Positions 20,980 through 32,502 are shown, counted from the stretch's first letter. The stretch: DNA of 64,000 nt from Asterias rubens (GCF_902459465.1 NC_047064.1:12542160-12606159); one strand, 5' to 3'. Notes: generated from the sequence alone by a model not told the origin. Numbers and translations are program-made.

Positions 20980-23900
20980 TTCAGTTTGGGCTGTGGACCT
21001 TCACATAGGTCTTGAAAGATACCATTGATGGACTGAATATCGGCAATAAAGCCGACCAGTGCCGTCTTCTTTCGTGTATCGATGACGGGAATACCCTTGA
21101 TGTCCCTCAAGTTCATCAGGTACAGCCTAGCCCTCTCCATGAATGGTCGCCATGACGCCAAGTTGGAGAGCTTAAGGGGTTCCTTGAAACCTTTTGCAGA
21201 CGGATTTCTTGAATTACAGATATCAAACAATCTGAAAGTATACAATAATATAAGATTACACAGAGCGGATCGAAATATAAAATTATAAGGAAGCACGTTT
21301 TAGTTTTCCATAACGACGAGAACTAGATCATATACCTGTCAATAGTTCGAAGGAACTTTGTAGTTGCCTCGCAGCCTCGAAACATTGGTTGACCCAGATC
21401 TCTCAGAAACTCTAAACTTGTTGCCACCGAGTTGCTGATCGTCTGTGCGGCCAATGATACTTTCATATTCTGCTTTTGCCATTGTAGCCTATGTGTGCTG
21501 AACGAAGCTTGTATGCTGCTCGGAGCCCTTCTGCATCTTGGGTTTGATGAAGGTTTTCAATGAACTGCCAACACACTAAATTTACAAAATAATGTGCGAT
21601 TTATTTGTTGTTTATTAGTTTATTTTAATTATTTTGAATTTGATTTCTGTTTTTCCATTTTGTGTTTATTATTGATTAATTAGTTAATTTATTTAAGTGT
21701 TTATTTCTTCCTTTTTGTAGTACAGGGAATGTAGATTAAAACAAAAATAAGTTAGAAGATTTAGCTCACCATGAGTTGGCTTCTCCATCCAAGATGACTT
21801 TCCAAGAACCAAGTAAGTTGCGCATGAGTTTGAGCATATGGCAGGCATCGAGTATGTACCATACTTTCTCCAGCGGATTACATGGATGTGGAAACCACGT
21901 TTGCATACTATGAGGGGGGTCTAAGATCACTCCAAGGAGCTTTGCTGTTGCAAGGTTCGCACTCAATCCGTCACCTGTGGACAACGAGATGTTGGTATAT
22001 CAAAACTGTAACAATTCCACAGTACTCCTTGGTTGATTTATAATGAAGTAGTAGCAAACTTACCAGTTAATGAAACTACTGTTACTCCAATATCCCACAG
22101 CAGAACCAAGGCCTCTGTAATCAGTCGCATCTGTGTCTCAGCGGACATTTTTGCTACAGGAAAGTATCCAATTGGAAGTTTCCAATTGTCATTCATTCCA
22201 ACTGCCATCAGAACTGTGCATTCAGTAGCAGGACAACAGCTGATGTTTCCAAAGCCGAGATTTTCGTATCTGTTTGTTAAAGGGAAAGAAATGTAAAAAA
22301 ACATTAGCAGCACTATTATATGATGACAAGTAATCAAACTAAAAAAATCCATTTTAACAAAGTTGCATTTTTGTAAAGACTTAATTTAACGTACCCTACG
22401 TAACAAGACCGTCAAATTCCACCTGCTTCCGGATGCTCATTCCATCCACCATGAGACAAACAAGGGTTTCGTGCTCTGAAGATTCATGTTTTTCTCTAAT
22501 GGCATCCAATGCCTCCTTTGTAAAACCAGGGTAGCAGGATATTGTAGCCAGCCATCTCCGCACAGTGCGTACTGAAGGCAACTTGATCTTTTTCCTGATG
22601 AACTCATATGCTTTGAGGGAGCAGTAGTACAGATACAGGGAGAACTTTTTCATCTCATCGCTGTAGCTCTGGTTATCTCCTGACGAGTCGTGCCTCTTAT
22701 CAAGGAATTCCAACTGCAAATTAGAGAAATTCGACTCCATCATCTCGGCCCTGTCGCTTGTGACGAGGCTTTCTTTCTTCAAAGAAAGCACAACTTGTTT
22801 TACTGTTGTGAGCTTCTTGGACAAGCGGCTATTTGTACGTTTGAGCTCTTTTGAACCTTTTTTTAGACTTGCGATTTGGTCTACCACACTTTGTGGTAGA
22901 TCCATTTCTGTTGGCCGTGAATAGTCGTGGTCGTTCAGATGACTTGCTTTTGGTGGTGAGGGGGCAAGTGGAGTTTCGTCTTTGACGACTGGCCTTGTAC
23001 TCTTCTTCGGGGGCTTTAGGCCATCTTCGAAGAGATCACATTTGCTCTATATTTAAAGGGGAAATTATTGCAAGATTAATAAGAGCGGTGAGCTTAACAA
23101 CATGTTGTTTGGTAAGCTCTGATATACACTATATAGCATACCTTTTTCTATTGACGATGCATGTTTGAATCTTGCAATTGTTTGTTTTACGACCGCTTGT
23201 AACAAAATACACGTATGATAAAGTATCAGGATAGTTTCACAACAATCATATTTTAAAAGCAACTCAACATCCGTTTTACTATAATGAAATAAATATAGTA
23301 AAAATTCAAATTTTAGTTCTTTGCTTTGTGTTGATCTTACATGCTTTAAATGACTTGGGTAGTCCTCAAACAATGATGGCGAGGCGTTCGCGAAGATATG
23401 TTTTACCCCATCGAACCTCAAAGCACTCGGCAGAAAAATGGTCGCTGCATAACATGTCATGTTCGGTTGGGTGCCAAGGTTTGCCATTTGGTAGTTTCCT
23501 CTTTACTCTGTGCAACCAAATGCTCATCCTCTTTTTGTCCTTGAGGGGAAATCTGAGATGGAAACAAAAATCAATAGGGTCTATTGGTTAATATGAGCTT
23601 TAATAGTTGTTGCTTGTTTGTATTTTACACTTAAAAAATAACTCTGCAACTTGGCGCTGAATGTCTGTTTCGAATATGAATTCAAATGATGTCAGTTGCC
23701 TCAGCTGATTAAGAAAATGCGTCTTTGGATTTAATCAGAACGCAAGCTTGAGTCTATGCTATGGTTAATGACTGTCCAGTTAGTAGTAAGTAGGGCATAC
23801 GAATTTGCTTCGCCGTTGGTGTCAGCTTATGTTCTTGTTTTCTGAAAAGAACCGTTAGTTTAACCTCAATAACGAACTCTGACTCTGGACTCCTGTATCA

Positions 23901-24093
23901 TCGACCACCCTCAACAAATTAGGCCTAGCATTTATCCAAACTATAGTGCACGCATAAATTTGTATAATGAGTGTTTATGTACATGTACTTGTACTCACCT
24001 ATGGCGGTATCTCAGTTTAGGGAGAGATTGTCCTCCAGGTTCTGTTCTCCTCCCTCGGCTTTTACATATAGCTGCTGCACAATTACTCACCAT
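20980..24093 (-). pseudogene. P-like THAP transposase, exons 1-7
   Basis: Exons by splice sites and frame: E1 23999-24093, E2 23341-23552, E3 22395-23046, E4 22064-22269, E5 21770-21974, E6 21336-21575, E7 20980-21231. E1 opens with ATG at 24093 and the THAP start C-A-A-A-I-C. E2 supplies the W, CSDHF and the distal P-S-L-F, together a C2CH THAP DNA-binding finger. E3 has a lysine-rich coiled coil, then LVCLMVDGMSIRKQ with the first catalytic-type D. E4 and E5 give VAVGMNDNW ... TGDGLSANL; E6 and E7 give the conserved insertion region. Frameshifts are seen in E2 (about 23400), at the end of E3 (about 22405) and in E6 (about 21490). Junctions at E3/E4, E4/E5, E6/E7 and E7/E8 preserve codons. 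With E8 the product would be about 870 residues, normal for the family. Confidence 0.88.
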
Positions 24094-24257
24094 TTCATCT
24101 ACACCATAAGACATACTCGGTAAACGTTAGGCCTATTCTAAAATGGATGGAAAGAGACTACAGTATCCGGAAATTTAAAGACGTTTGGCTCCTCGTTTTA
24201 GTCAAAATATGTGTTTGGTCGTCGTCGAAAGCATGCTCGTCACATCGTTTCAAATGT

Positions 24258-24345
24258 TGCGCGTTGCCGTCAGCACGTGATTAATGGCAGCGCACAGGCT
24301 GAACCAGCGTATTGTACGCGCGGCCGATCTAGTTATTCTATTCTA
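24258..24345 (-). repeat. Right subterminal and terminal repeat of the P-like transposon
   Basis: 24258-24279 is the reverse complement of the left subterminal repeat; 24314-24343 is the inner part of the right terminal inverted repeat. The outermost bases (TCTATG) were pushed to 30607-30612 by the ISL2EU insertion at the TA dinucleotide 24344-24345. Confidence 0.85.
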
Positions 24346-24679
24346 TTCAGGTTTTGCACGTGACGTCACCAACCGTAGGCGGAGCTTGATCCGCCATCTT
24401 TGGTAGGCAACCGCGCAACAAATTTGCATGTTTGCCTATGACATCTACGTCCCGCAACTTTTTGAGGTCAAATACGCCTTGTCCGTACTTATTTGCGTTC
24501 AACTTAAACAGAAATATGGCAACTTTTGCCCTATACTTGTCGGCATACACCGAAAACTTGGATTTCGTGAGTCGGGCCAGGTATGTGGGAAAAATTGAAT
24601 TGGTAGGTGGCTTCTGTGACCCGTACGTCATTCCGCTAGACCGTATGACATCGTTAGTCAGTGCTAAAGAAATATCCCC

Positions 24680-24835
24680 TGACATAATAGGAGACTTTCC
24701 AAGGCTAGGTGGCAGCAGACATACCGGGTAAATTTCCATTGTTTACGTAGTTCTGAACATGCGCATAATTCTGAGAACAATGGATTTACCCGGTAAGTCT
24801 GCTGCCCTCTATCGTCCCAGAAAGTCTCCCATACA
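24680..24835. repeat. Imperfect inverted duplication around a start-codon-like site
   Basis: Two arms of ~65 bp read outward from 24760. On the plus strand ATGGATTTACCCGGTAAGTC begins near 24780; on the minus strand ATGGAAATTTACCCGGTATG begins at 24739. Both continue with CTGCTGCC and a GAAAGTCTCC string. The loop is about 40 bp. Confidence 0.65.
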
Positions 24836-25013
24836 CACACCCTCTCATTACTCGGGGTCGTCAGAGTTGAAATGCTACAAGAGCCTGCTGGAAGCGTACA
24901 AATACTTCACAGCTGGGTTAGTTGGAAACCATCTGATTGCTGGTGTTGATGTGGCCGTGGGATCTTCAAAAGGTCGGCATTATGTCATGACGGCTTTCGT
25001 AAGTACAAGTTGA

Positions 25014-25954
25014 ATTGTTGGAAAAGCGTAATAAAAGGCCTATTTACTTTTACACTGTTCTTACGGCATGTACGGGGTACGATCTACGTACCTACCAGTA
25101 CTACTATACAAACAAGTACAACTTGTGATCGTGACATGATACACTTTAATTTTAAGTACGCAATGTACATGTATGTATTGTATCATGTATGTACCTCTAA
25201 ACAACTAGTAGATTCTCCATTAAATTAACGAATCTTTCATTTCTTGTAGTAACGGCCTGATGTGATACACGGCATTTGAGTCAACAAAATTATCAGTTTA
25301 TTCTAACATGTATTATCCCTCACCTGGCATTTACTGACAACATTTACAGAACTAGCTACCACCAACAAAGTGACCGTCACCATGCTGGGCATGGCTATAA
25401 AAAGAAGTGATCAAAATTTAATTATTTAGTTTTAAAAGGATTGGGAACAATCTAGATTCTAGTTGGAGTACAGTGCTAGTACTGTAGAGTGCGTACAGTG
25501 CTGAACTGAAGATAACAACTACTACTGATAATAAAGGATCTAGGGATGGGGGCAATAACATGCTGAAAAAGGGCAAAAATAAGTGTTTTGGTAAACTGCA
25601 TGATCAAAAAAAGTGGTGCAATGGCAGCCCCCCCCCCCCCCCCCACACACACATAGGCCCTATGTTACCCCCAGAATCCTTTGCAAATTGCTCTTTAAAA
25701 AGCAATTTACACATTTTCTTGCATGGATTTGTTCTCCTTGAATGAAAGACCAAGCCCATTTATTACATCTGTGTTTCTCTGGATAGGAAAATTCCAAAGA
25801 GCTCCAAGGTCTTTCTAGCCTCAATTTTAACTGTAGTTTAAGATCTACTTTTTGATAGTCAATTGAACCTTGTGAGAGAATAGTAATGGTTTCAGAACAC
25901 ATTAATGATTGTTTCATGAATATACCAATATGCGTCTTTAATTATTTACCCATC
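25014..25954. other. Intron of the SWIM/YqaJ gene
   Basis: Lies between the donor near 24999 and the acceptor near 25955. It contains a poly-C run (25628-25644). No other gene is seen. Confidence 0.55.
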
Positions 25955-26675
25955 AGGTTGGACATTCTCAGAAACAAAATGAAGCTTCATTGAAGGTATG
26001 GGTGGCTGCAAAAGATGATGGAAACATTCTTACAGCACATTGCACATGTATGGCCGGAATGGGTGAAACCTGTTCCAACATCACTGCTGTTCTATTTGCA
26101 GTTGAAGCAGCTATCAGATCAAGAGTGAGGGCTTCTTGTACTGATCTTCCATGCAGATGGTTGAATCCAGGTTCCAAAACCCAAGTAATATGTGTTCCTG
26201 CATCAGATGTAGATTTCTCAAGGCCCGACATCAACTGCAAAGTTCCAACTCCAAAGTCATCTGCCAAACCCTTACCTCCACCTTCTTCACATGCCAGAGA
26301 CGAATTCTACAAGGCATTGTACAATAGTGGTGTAAAAAGTACTGTGTTGTCAACTCTCCCACAGTATAGTGCTGACTTCATACCTATATAAGCTACATTC
26401 ATTGCCGCCATCTATCATGACCCACATGTTGTTTATCCACATCTGACCAAGGTACTCAACTGAAGGAAAATCATCAGTATTACTATCAAATTCAAACTCA
26501 ACTCCATTCAACCAAAAGGAAGTACTGTGATTTTGTTGTGTGGACTCCATCACAAATACACATACAAAGGATAGAATTTAATGCAAATTTCTTTTAATGT
26601 ATACTATAAAAGGTCTCTTCCTTTTATAAGGTCTGTATTTTGTTTTAAGTTATTGGAAAGTGGTTTACACAATCT

Positions 26676-26891
26676 AGGCCTTTAGCTGTGCAGGATTTAA
26701 ATGCTACTTTTGGCAATGAAGGGCAGCCCACAGTGTGGTGCTACTGCAGACGAGCAGATTTGAAGGCACAATTTGTCTCATGTTATTCTGATAAATGTCA
26801 AATAAAAAAGTTTCATATGAGCTGTGTTAAACTAAAAGTTGCTCCAAAGCGCAAGTGGTTCTGTAAAGATTGTAGAAAGGAAGAGGAATAA
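26676..26891 (+). pseudogene. PHD-type zinc finger at the end of the SWIM/YqaJ gene
   Basis: A ~65-codon open segment after an intron-like TTTAGCTGTGCAG (ends 26689). It has W-C-Y-C-R-R ... C-Y-S-D-K-C ... F-H-M-S-C ... W-F-C-K-D-C, the C4HC3 spacing of an ING-like PHD finger that binds histone H3 tails. It is lysine-rich and stops at 26889-26891. It is placed directly after the YqaJ remnant on the same strand, so I read it as the last exon of that gene rather than a separate one. Confidence 0.72.
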
Positions 26892-27768
26892 TTGTTTAAG
26901 ACAAAGAAAGCATGTTATGAAGGCAAAATTAGTGTTTTGTTTCAAGTCTTTGTACATTTATTTTTCAGCAAAATTAAATTTACCCTTTAGCAAAAAATCT
27001 CACTTTTACTGACTGCTACATGTGTATGTTAATTAGAGAGAAATCTAAGACATCTCAATCAGATTAAAGAAAGTGGTTCAGTATCTGTTGTCATACCTGG
27101 AATATTTAACAACTTGTTCATAACCTGAAGATGCACACAAACCATCCAAAAGACCACATCACTTTTCTGAGGGTTCACACCAGTATTAACTTTACAAACA
27201 ACTAGTTTTCAGATTTAAAAAACTGAACAACTTTGTTTCTCAATTATCACCAAAGCTACTAATGTATATCATGCCTTTATATTTTGTTAGACAGAATCTT
27301 TTGTGCTTTGAAATGGTTTGTGCTATTAAGGGCACTGGACATTATTGGTGATTACTCAAAATAATTATTGATTTGTTGGCATAAAAACTAACTTGGCAAC
27401 GAGCAATGGAACTTCGACGACCAATTGAGTTCAAATTTTCACAGATTTGAAATGTTCTGCATATGTTGAGATACACCAAGTGAGAAGACTGGTCTTTGAC
27501 AATTACCAATAAGTTATTTTGTCTTAAAATGCCCTATTGATTAGAGATCAATCAAGTATTTGTATCTGATAATCTGAGAAACGATTAATGCGCTGTAATG
27601 ATCATAAAAGGCTTATTGTTCTCACATATCAGAATATATTCATGATCTTTTACTAGAATGGAGCCTTTCAAAGACTTGTTTCATAATAACAAATACTTAA
27701 TCTCATATTACAATACATGTAACCGAGTGAGCTTTTTACTTTTATTTATAGTTATGAGTTTATTTAGA
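26892..27768. other. Spacer between the two ISL2EU genes
   Basis: AT-rich and without coding potential on either strand. It contains a short MITE family 2 derivative at 27331-27512. Confidence 0.5.
27331..27512 (-). mobile_element. MITE family 2, short internal-deletion copy
   Basis: Ends GGACATTATTGGTGATTACTC (27336) and TTTGACAATTACCAATAAG (27494) are inverted, and the interior CGACGACCAATTGAGTTCAA matches the copy at 15.3 kb in reverse. It is about half as long, so it is a deletion derivative. Confidence 0.7.
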
Positions 27769-29040
27769 CTATTGTTTCCTTTCAATTGGTTCGATATTTT
27801 GGCCCATTTCCTTAAATTTAGCACATGCCCATTCTTTAATCTGGAGGAATAACTGACATACAAGTATTGACAAGAGCACAATTTTGTCAAGAGTGGTTAC
27901 ATCATAGGTATTATCTTTTTTTAAGAGGGTAATAGGGATGGTCCCCTCCAACATAGTATATTTCTGCCTTACTACACCTATTACTCTCTCCACATGAATG
28001 CGAACAGAGGCAATCACTCTTGTTGTCTCCACCTCCATGGCACTTAGCTGTTGCTTACCTCTTGTGAATGATAGAATTTGTAATTTAACACCATATACAC
28101 CAAATGTGTCCTGCATGTCAAACCCTCTATCGGCCAAGAAGGTGTCACCTTGCAATAATTTGTCACTTGTTCTGCCTCCCCAACCCTTAGAAATAAATGT
28201 AATTGTACCTTGGGGAAAAATACTTATCAAATACTTAACTGTATTGTGTGCTTTGTAATGTGAATATGTTTGTGATCGGGCAGAAAATGAAGAGGGTTTC
28301 TCAATAAAAACTTAAAAACAATCTATAACACCTGAACACTTTGGAAATTTTTCCTTAAAACATCTTGGCATTGTTTTTCTTAGTTCTTCTCTTGCTGGCC
28401 AGCGTACTGTCAATGGGACAAGCTGTGTGTACAGCAAATTTAACACATTTGTGAAAATACGAGATACAGTTGATACATGAATATCAAAAACAAATGCAAT
28501 GTATTGAGTGTTCATATTAAACCGCAAACGCATTAATGTCATCAGTATAGCTGCTGAAAGTTAGATAAAGTCTTTGAAGTTCTCAAATGAACAGATATAA
28601 GAGCCAGTATTCCTGTGAGGACATGAAATGAACACAGACCAGTTACAGTTTTCACTTTTTCATCATTGTTCTGAAGAGAATCTTCATCAATGGAAAGGTT
28701 TGCGATCTTGGTCTTGAGGAGAGCATTTTCTTTACGTAAAGCCTGACATTCATCATGTAGAGAAGTAATGTCAGCAAATCTAAGATCTGTTTGTACTTCC
28801 CATTGATTCGGTGTGCTGGAGCTAGATTTTTGTGTTGATGTTGCAGTACAGTTAGTAGATGTTGCCGGAGTCTCTGAGTATGACAAATTCACCAAGCCTT
28901 GTGCTGCTTCACATCTAGCACTGGCTTCTTTTCTCCTCTTTTTGGAGTCTGTCCTCCTCAAGTAAGTTTGATGTTGTCGTTTCTGGGGAGACGCAAACAG
29001 TTGAACACTGATGGTCTGTAGTCTGGTGACAACGGATCAC
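27769..29040 (-). pseudogene. ISL2EU-type DDE transposase with N-terminal THAP remnant
   Basis: On the minus strand the end of a THAP domain (SPDYRPSVF, near 29020) is followed by a basic stretch and a coiled coil (LHDECQALRKENALLKTKIA, near 28750). A helix-turn-helix segment follows (FVFDIHVSTVSRIF, near 28480). The DDE core has VIDCF (near 28320), [13 protein letters not shown] and [11 protein letters not shown] (near 28115), and [13 protein letters not shown] (near 27970). A frameshift lies near 28548 and an in-frame TAA at 28315-28317 replaces the codon after VIDCF. The stop is at 27769. The first THAP exon was not found. DDE_Tnp_4-type transposases cut both ends and paste at short targets. 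Confidence 0.82.
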
Positions 29041-30604
29041 TGCTTTTGGCTCCTAGAATAAGCACACAATAAAAAGAGGTTTATACAGGAAAAAGTATTG
29101 AGCGATTTATAATGTATTCAACAATGAGCATATATATTTTCATGGTATCTACACTTTTACCAAACAAATTAAAAATCCAGGTTTTAATACCTTTTTTTTC
29201 CAAAATGAAAATTGTCTGTTTTTTGTTGAACTCTCACATAAGATTGATGGGTGCAGAGTATTGTATTATTTACCATTAATTATTGCTATTACGATTTTCA
29301 AAGTGCAAGTCTTTCCCAGTGTTCTTCATCCATTTCCTCTCTCTTTCTTGAGCTTGCAAAAGAGTGCATACTTGTACATTACATTGCACAGAGAACGAGC
29401 ACTTTTAAATGAGCAAAGAACTGGACCAAAATCAGGCATAATGATAACCTACTGCTCTACCCTCTAGTCATGCTATAGCTACAGAGTTATTGTTAATGTT
29501 AGCTTTCAGTTTTTGTGTGTTTCACATTCAGTAGGCCTAGTAAATAGTACTTCACTATGTATAATATTACTAATTAAATTAGTTATTATAATTGTAGTGT
29601 TCGTAAGAATAGGAAGGAACACAGTTTGTTCATAACCACAGGAATGTTATAGCACGTACTGGTACTGGGTTTGTTATATTTTTTATAAAGAGCTGACTGA
29701 AAACTGTAGCGATGTTTTTTTTAGTGTTATTGAAATTGACTGATGAGTACCAGCATAGATAGATAGATAGAAGTTAAATTAAAACAGTGGGGAAACAAAA
29801 ATGTAATTGTTGAATAAAAGACCCGTTCGGTAATCTCTTTTCTGTCGTGGACTGGGTTTGTTTTCCGTTTTCATATTATATAACATCTTCACTGATAAAG
29901 ATATGCCTTTTCATAGTAACTCTTGTTGTCATGATCGCAACCGAAGGATGTCACGGATGAAATGAAAAAGGAGGAAGGATATTTTACGTGAGCTTTAGCC
30001 TTAGATGAAATGATCACTGCATACACGACTGCCGTTTGTCGGCTGCCAACCCAACGGTTTCGGTCCACAACCTACTCCGTTCGGGATCACTGGGAAAACG
30101 ATAATATGACTTGGGGTTTCTCCCCTGTCTATTCTGGCAGTCAGAAACAGCACACGAAGTCACTATTGTGAGATAGTAGTTAGTAGGATTTGTAGATTTA
30201 GGAGGCAGGATCGTCGCGTACGCGTTGCAGAGGCATATAAGCAGTGTATCTGTAGTGTGTGTAGGTCACAAAAAAGCGCCGGCTGGGGTCGGTCAACTTG
30301 TAATGTGAAACAAACTCGACACAATATTGCAACAATATTGATACATCGCACACACTGAAGAAAACATTCAATAAAAGTGATCACCCCGCTTGCTTGGCAA
30401 CGGCAGTTGACTGACATAAAAGTATAGTAACCACTTTGATGAATCACGTTATCAGCTCTCTGATAGTTAGTCTCAATCGTAAATTACAGCCAATTTTACA
30501 AATATCGCCTATCGTTTTGCACGTAAAATTATGGTATTTTGCCTACCAGCATGTCAGCGAGTGAACTTGACACGCCGTTTCGTGACGTCAGTGCAAAACC
30601 TGAA
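29041..30604. other. Non-coding right part of the ISL2EU-like transposon
   Basis: No frame is supported. It contains a GATA microsatellite near 29757 and ends in the right terminal inverted repeat (about 30570-30604). Confidence 0.5.
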
Positions 30605-30620
30605 TATCTATGGTCGCAAT

Positions 30621-31587
30621 TACCTAGAGCTGCCTCATGCCTACGACTGTTGCATGTGTAACATCGCACTGTGACTGTTGCATGAAAGGCAGACAAATAG
30701 GCAGCGCCTAACGACTTGTCATCAAGTCTAGCAGGACAGGGACTTGACGATGTCGCAGTCGCCTGGTATGTAAATGTACTCACTTATGAATATGTAACAT
30801 TGTTACGTGATACGTTTTGACCAATCAAACGCACCCAAAAAGAAGACTAGTTCATTTGTCACTTGTGGGTTAAGTACTTAGTTGATGATTGAAATACATT
30901 TTTTAATTATTAACCAATTAATTATTAAAAAAGAAAGCACTAAATGTTCATTTGAATTTAAGTAATACGTTGTAACATGCATTGGGGTTGGTTTTGTTTG
31001 CAAAATTTGAGTTTTGGGAAGTGCAATAAAACGACTTATGACACCGACAACCCCTTGCCTGCTAATGAGTTTACCCCCCCCCCCCCACGTACGTGCCGCG
31101 TATAGACGCGTGCAACGTCTTCTACTGTGATGTCACAGAGTATAATGAATATTTTACCGGCAGGGCAGCGCTTCCACCAGGCTCCCATTGCAGTTTTTGT
31201 ACATCTCCTCATTTGGGGAGATTTTCCAATAACAACGTGCAGAGTAAGCAACGACTTCGTCAAGTCCCATCGCATTCTCGGGACCACATTTTGACGGCGA
31301 GCGCGCACTGTACAGTACTGTATATGCTACGGGTTGTTTCATAGTAAGTTTAATTGAGGTAATAGCTTAGGGACCTCTCACACGAGAATGGGACTTGAAT
31401 CAAGTCTAGCCGTGTCCGAATGATTCGTTGTGGCCGCTGGCCGGCTGCTACCGCAGCTTTGGCAGCGACTAGCGGCCGTGGCAAAAACATTCGGACACGA
31501 CTTCAAAATGGAGCGCACTGCCAGCGGCCGCAGCCACAGCCGAAGTCGAAACATTAGGACACGGCCTTATTATAGTATAGACTGGGC
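30621..31587. other. Spacer with no gene seen
   Basis: Contains AT-rich palindromic TTAATTATTAA strings (30903-30930), a 13-C run (31074-31086) and a GC-rich block with inverted GGCCGCTGGCCGGC / GCGGCCGCAG strings (31430-31560). No coding or RNA gene is recognised. Confidence 0.45.
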
Positions 31588-31881
31588 CATAGAGTTATGT
31601 ATAAGAACTAGAGGGCGCACTGGCCTATATACGCGCTCCGGCATGCGCGCAGGCGGCCATTTTCTAAGTTGACAAAGCTGGCATCTCACAGCGTGTGTTG
31701 GTGCAGCCAATTTGTAAGTTGAACAAACAGCATCGCGTGAGCGTTCAATAAAAAAAACCTCAAACGTGTATTTCATATTCAACACGCGTGCAGAATGACG
31801 CGCTTGTCATCTTGCGGTCCTGTAGTGTTTGTGCACGAAGTATCACTCGTGCGCCCTCTAGTTCTTATATATAACTCTATG
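31588..31881 (-). mobile_element. MITE family 1, copy 2
   Basis: A 294-bp element with the same inverted ends (CATAGAGTTATGTATAAGAA / TTCTTATATATAACTCTATG) and interior as 13972-14253, in reverse orientation. The flanks GACTGGGC and ATCTGGGCC resemble each other but are not identical, so the target duplication has decayed. Confidence 0.85.
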
Positions 31882-31897
31882 ATCTGGGCCCGGTGTG

Positions 31898-32364
31898 GCG
31901 GTCTCGTAGTCTGGTTCCCAGACCCAAAAATCTCCCAATTAGGCTCTGTCGAATTTAGGGTCCGGTATCACCCAAAATGAGGAATTCCTCCTTTTTCAAA
32001 GTTATCCGAAATGTTCCGAACGTGTTGTCGTCAACATTCAGACAGCATGTTGATGGACAGTATGGAATCATAATGTCAGTCCTGTCGGCCGTAGATCCAG
32101 GAGTTTTTATGACAGCTATTGTTATTTAAAGCCAATGCAGGCATTGTGCCTAAATAAAGCGTTTGCAAAGCGATGTGACAAGTTCAAAATTAGCCCACCT
32201 TGTTGAGCTGTTAATGGCTCTGCTTTTAACATCGGTCTCTCATCACTGTCGCCATTACAGCCCACCTTCGATACATGTCTAAAACCGTGGGTGATACCTG
32301 ACCTAAGATTTTTAACAAGAGACGTCAAGGAATCTTTGGTCAGGGGCCCAGACTAGCGGTCTCG
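31898..32364. mobile_element. Non-autonomous DNA transposon with 9-bp target duplication
   Basis: A 449-bp non-coding element (31907-32355) between perfect 9-bp repeats GCGGTCTCG (31898-31906, 32356-32364). Its ends TAGTCTGGTTCCCAGACC and TAGTCTGGGCCCCTGACC (reverse) are imperfect inverted repeats. It differs in its termini from MITE family 1 although it lies next to it and has the same TSD length. Confidence 0.8.
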
Positions 32365-32502
32365 GAGCTCCAGATTACCAAATACGGTAGTATTACGTCA
32401 TGCCGTGCCTGCGCACACCAAGCGAAAGTAGTCGATTTTTGCACCGTGCTGACGCAGTAGACTTGTTGACGACTTGTCCACAAGTCTACTCTCGTAGCTG
32501 TC

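Larger units (their letters stand above)
24513..26583 (+). pseudogene. ISL2EU-associated SWIM zinc-finger / YqaJ-type nuclease (internally deleted)
   Basis: The first block (from about 24513) includes RYVGKIELVGGFCDPY. Near 24866 is ELKCYKSLLEAYKYFTAG, typical of the N-terminal part of these proteins. The exon ends at a GTAAGT donor near 24999. The next exon begins after CATCAG near 25955 and holds the SWIM motif C-T-C-M-A-G-M-G-E-T-C-S-N-I (C-x-C-xn-C, near 26043), then TLPQYSADFIP near 26360, after which the YqaJ nuclease normally starts. Most of YqaJ is missing. Only its end is readable at about 26490-26583 (YYYQIQTQLHSTKRKYCDFV), in another frame past a stop at 26391. YqaJ/lambda-exo-like domains degrade DNA ends; the role in transposition is unknown to me. 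Confidence 0.75.
24346..30604. mobile_element. ISL2EU-like DNA transposon (THAP/DDE transposase plus SWIM-YqaJ-PHD gene)
   Basis: The termini TTCAGGTTTTGCACGTGACG (left) and TTCAGGTTTTGCACTGACGT (right, reverse strand) are inverted repeats flanked by TA on both sides (24344-24345, 30605-30606). Two convergent genes lie inside: a nuclease-type gene on the plus strand (24.5-26.9 kb) and a DDE transposase on the minus strand (27.8-29.0 kb). The combination of a DDE_Tnp_4-type transposase with a SWIM/YqaJ protein is, as I know it, characteristic of ISL2EU elements, which make 2-bp duplications. Both genes are broken. Confidence 0.85.
14268..30612 (-). mobile_element. P-element-like THAP DNA transposon, with nested PLE and ISL2EU insertions
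   Basis: The left terminus CATAGATATAGAA... (14268-14308) and the right terminus (24314-24343 joined to 30607-30612) are inverted repeats sharing AATAACTAGATCGGCCGCG. The right one is split by the ISL2EU insertion. With that removed, both outer flanks carry the same 8 bp, GTCGCAAT (14260-14267 and 30613-30620). A perfect 22-bp subterminal inverted repeat lies at 14367-14388 and 24258-24279. An 8-bp duplication, CA ends and subterminal repeats are all hallmarks of P elements, and the internal gene is a THAP9/P-type transposase. Length without nested elements is about 5.8 kb. Confidence 0.92.

Noticed and set aside
24347..24739. 130-codon minus-strand frame in the ISL2EU left part
   Set aside because: The plus strand of the same DNA reads KIELVGGFCDPY-type sequence that fits the SWIM/YqaJ protein better; the minus frame starts inside an inverted duplication.
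31430..31560. CpG-island promoter
   Set aside because: GC-rich and palindromic but very short, with no adjacent exon; more likely a decayed repeat.
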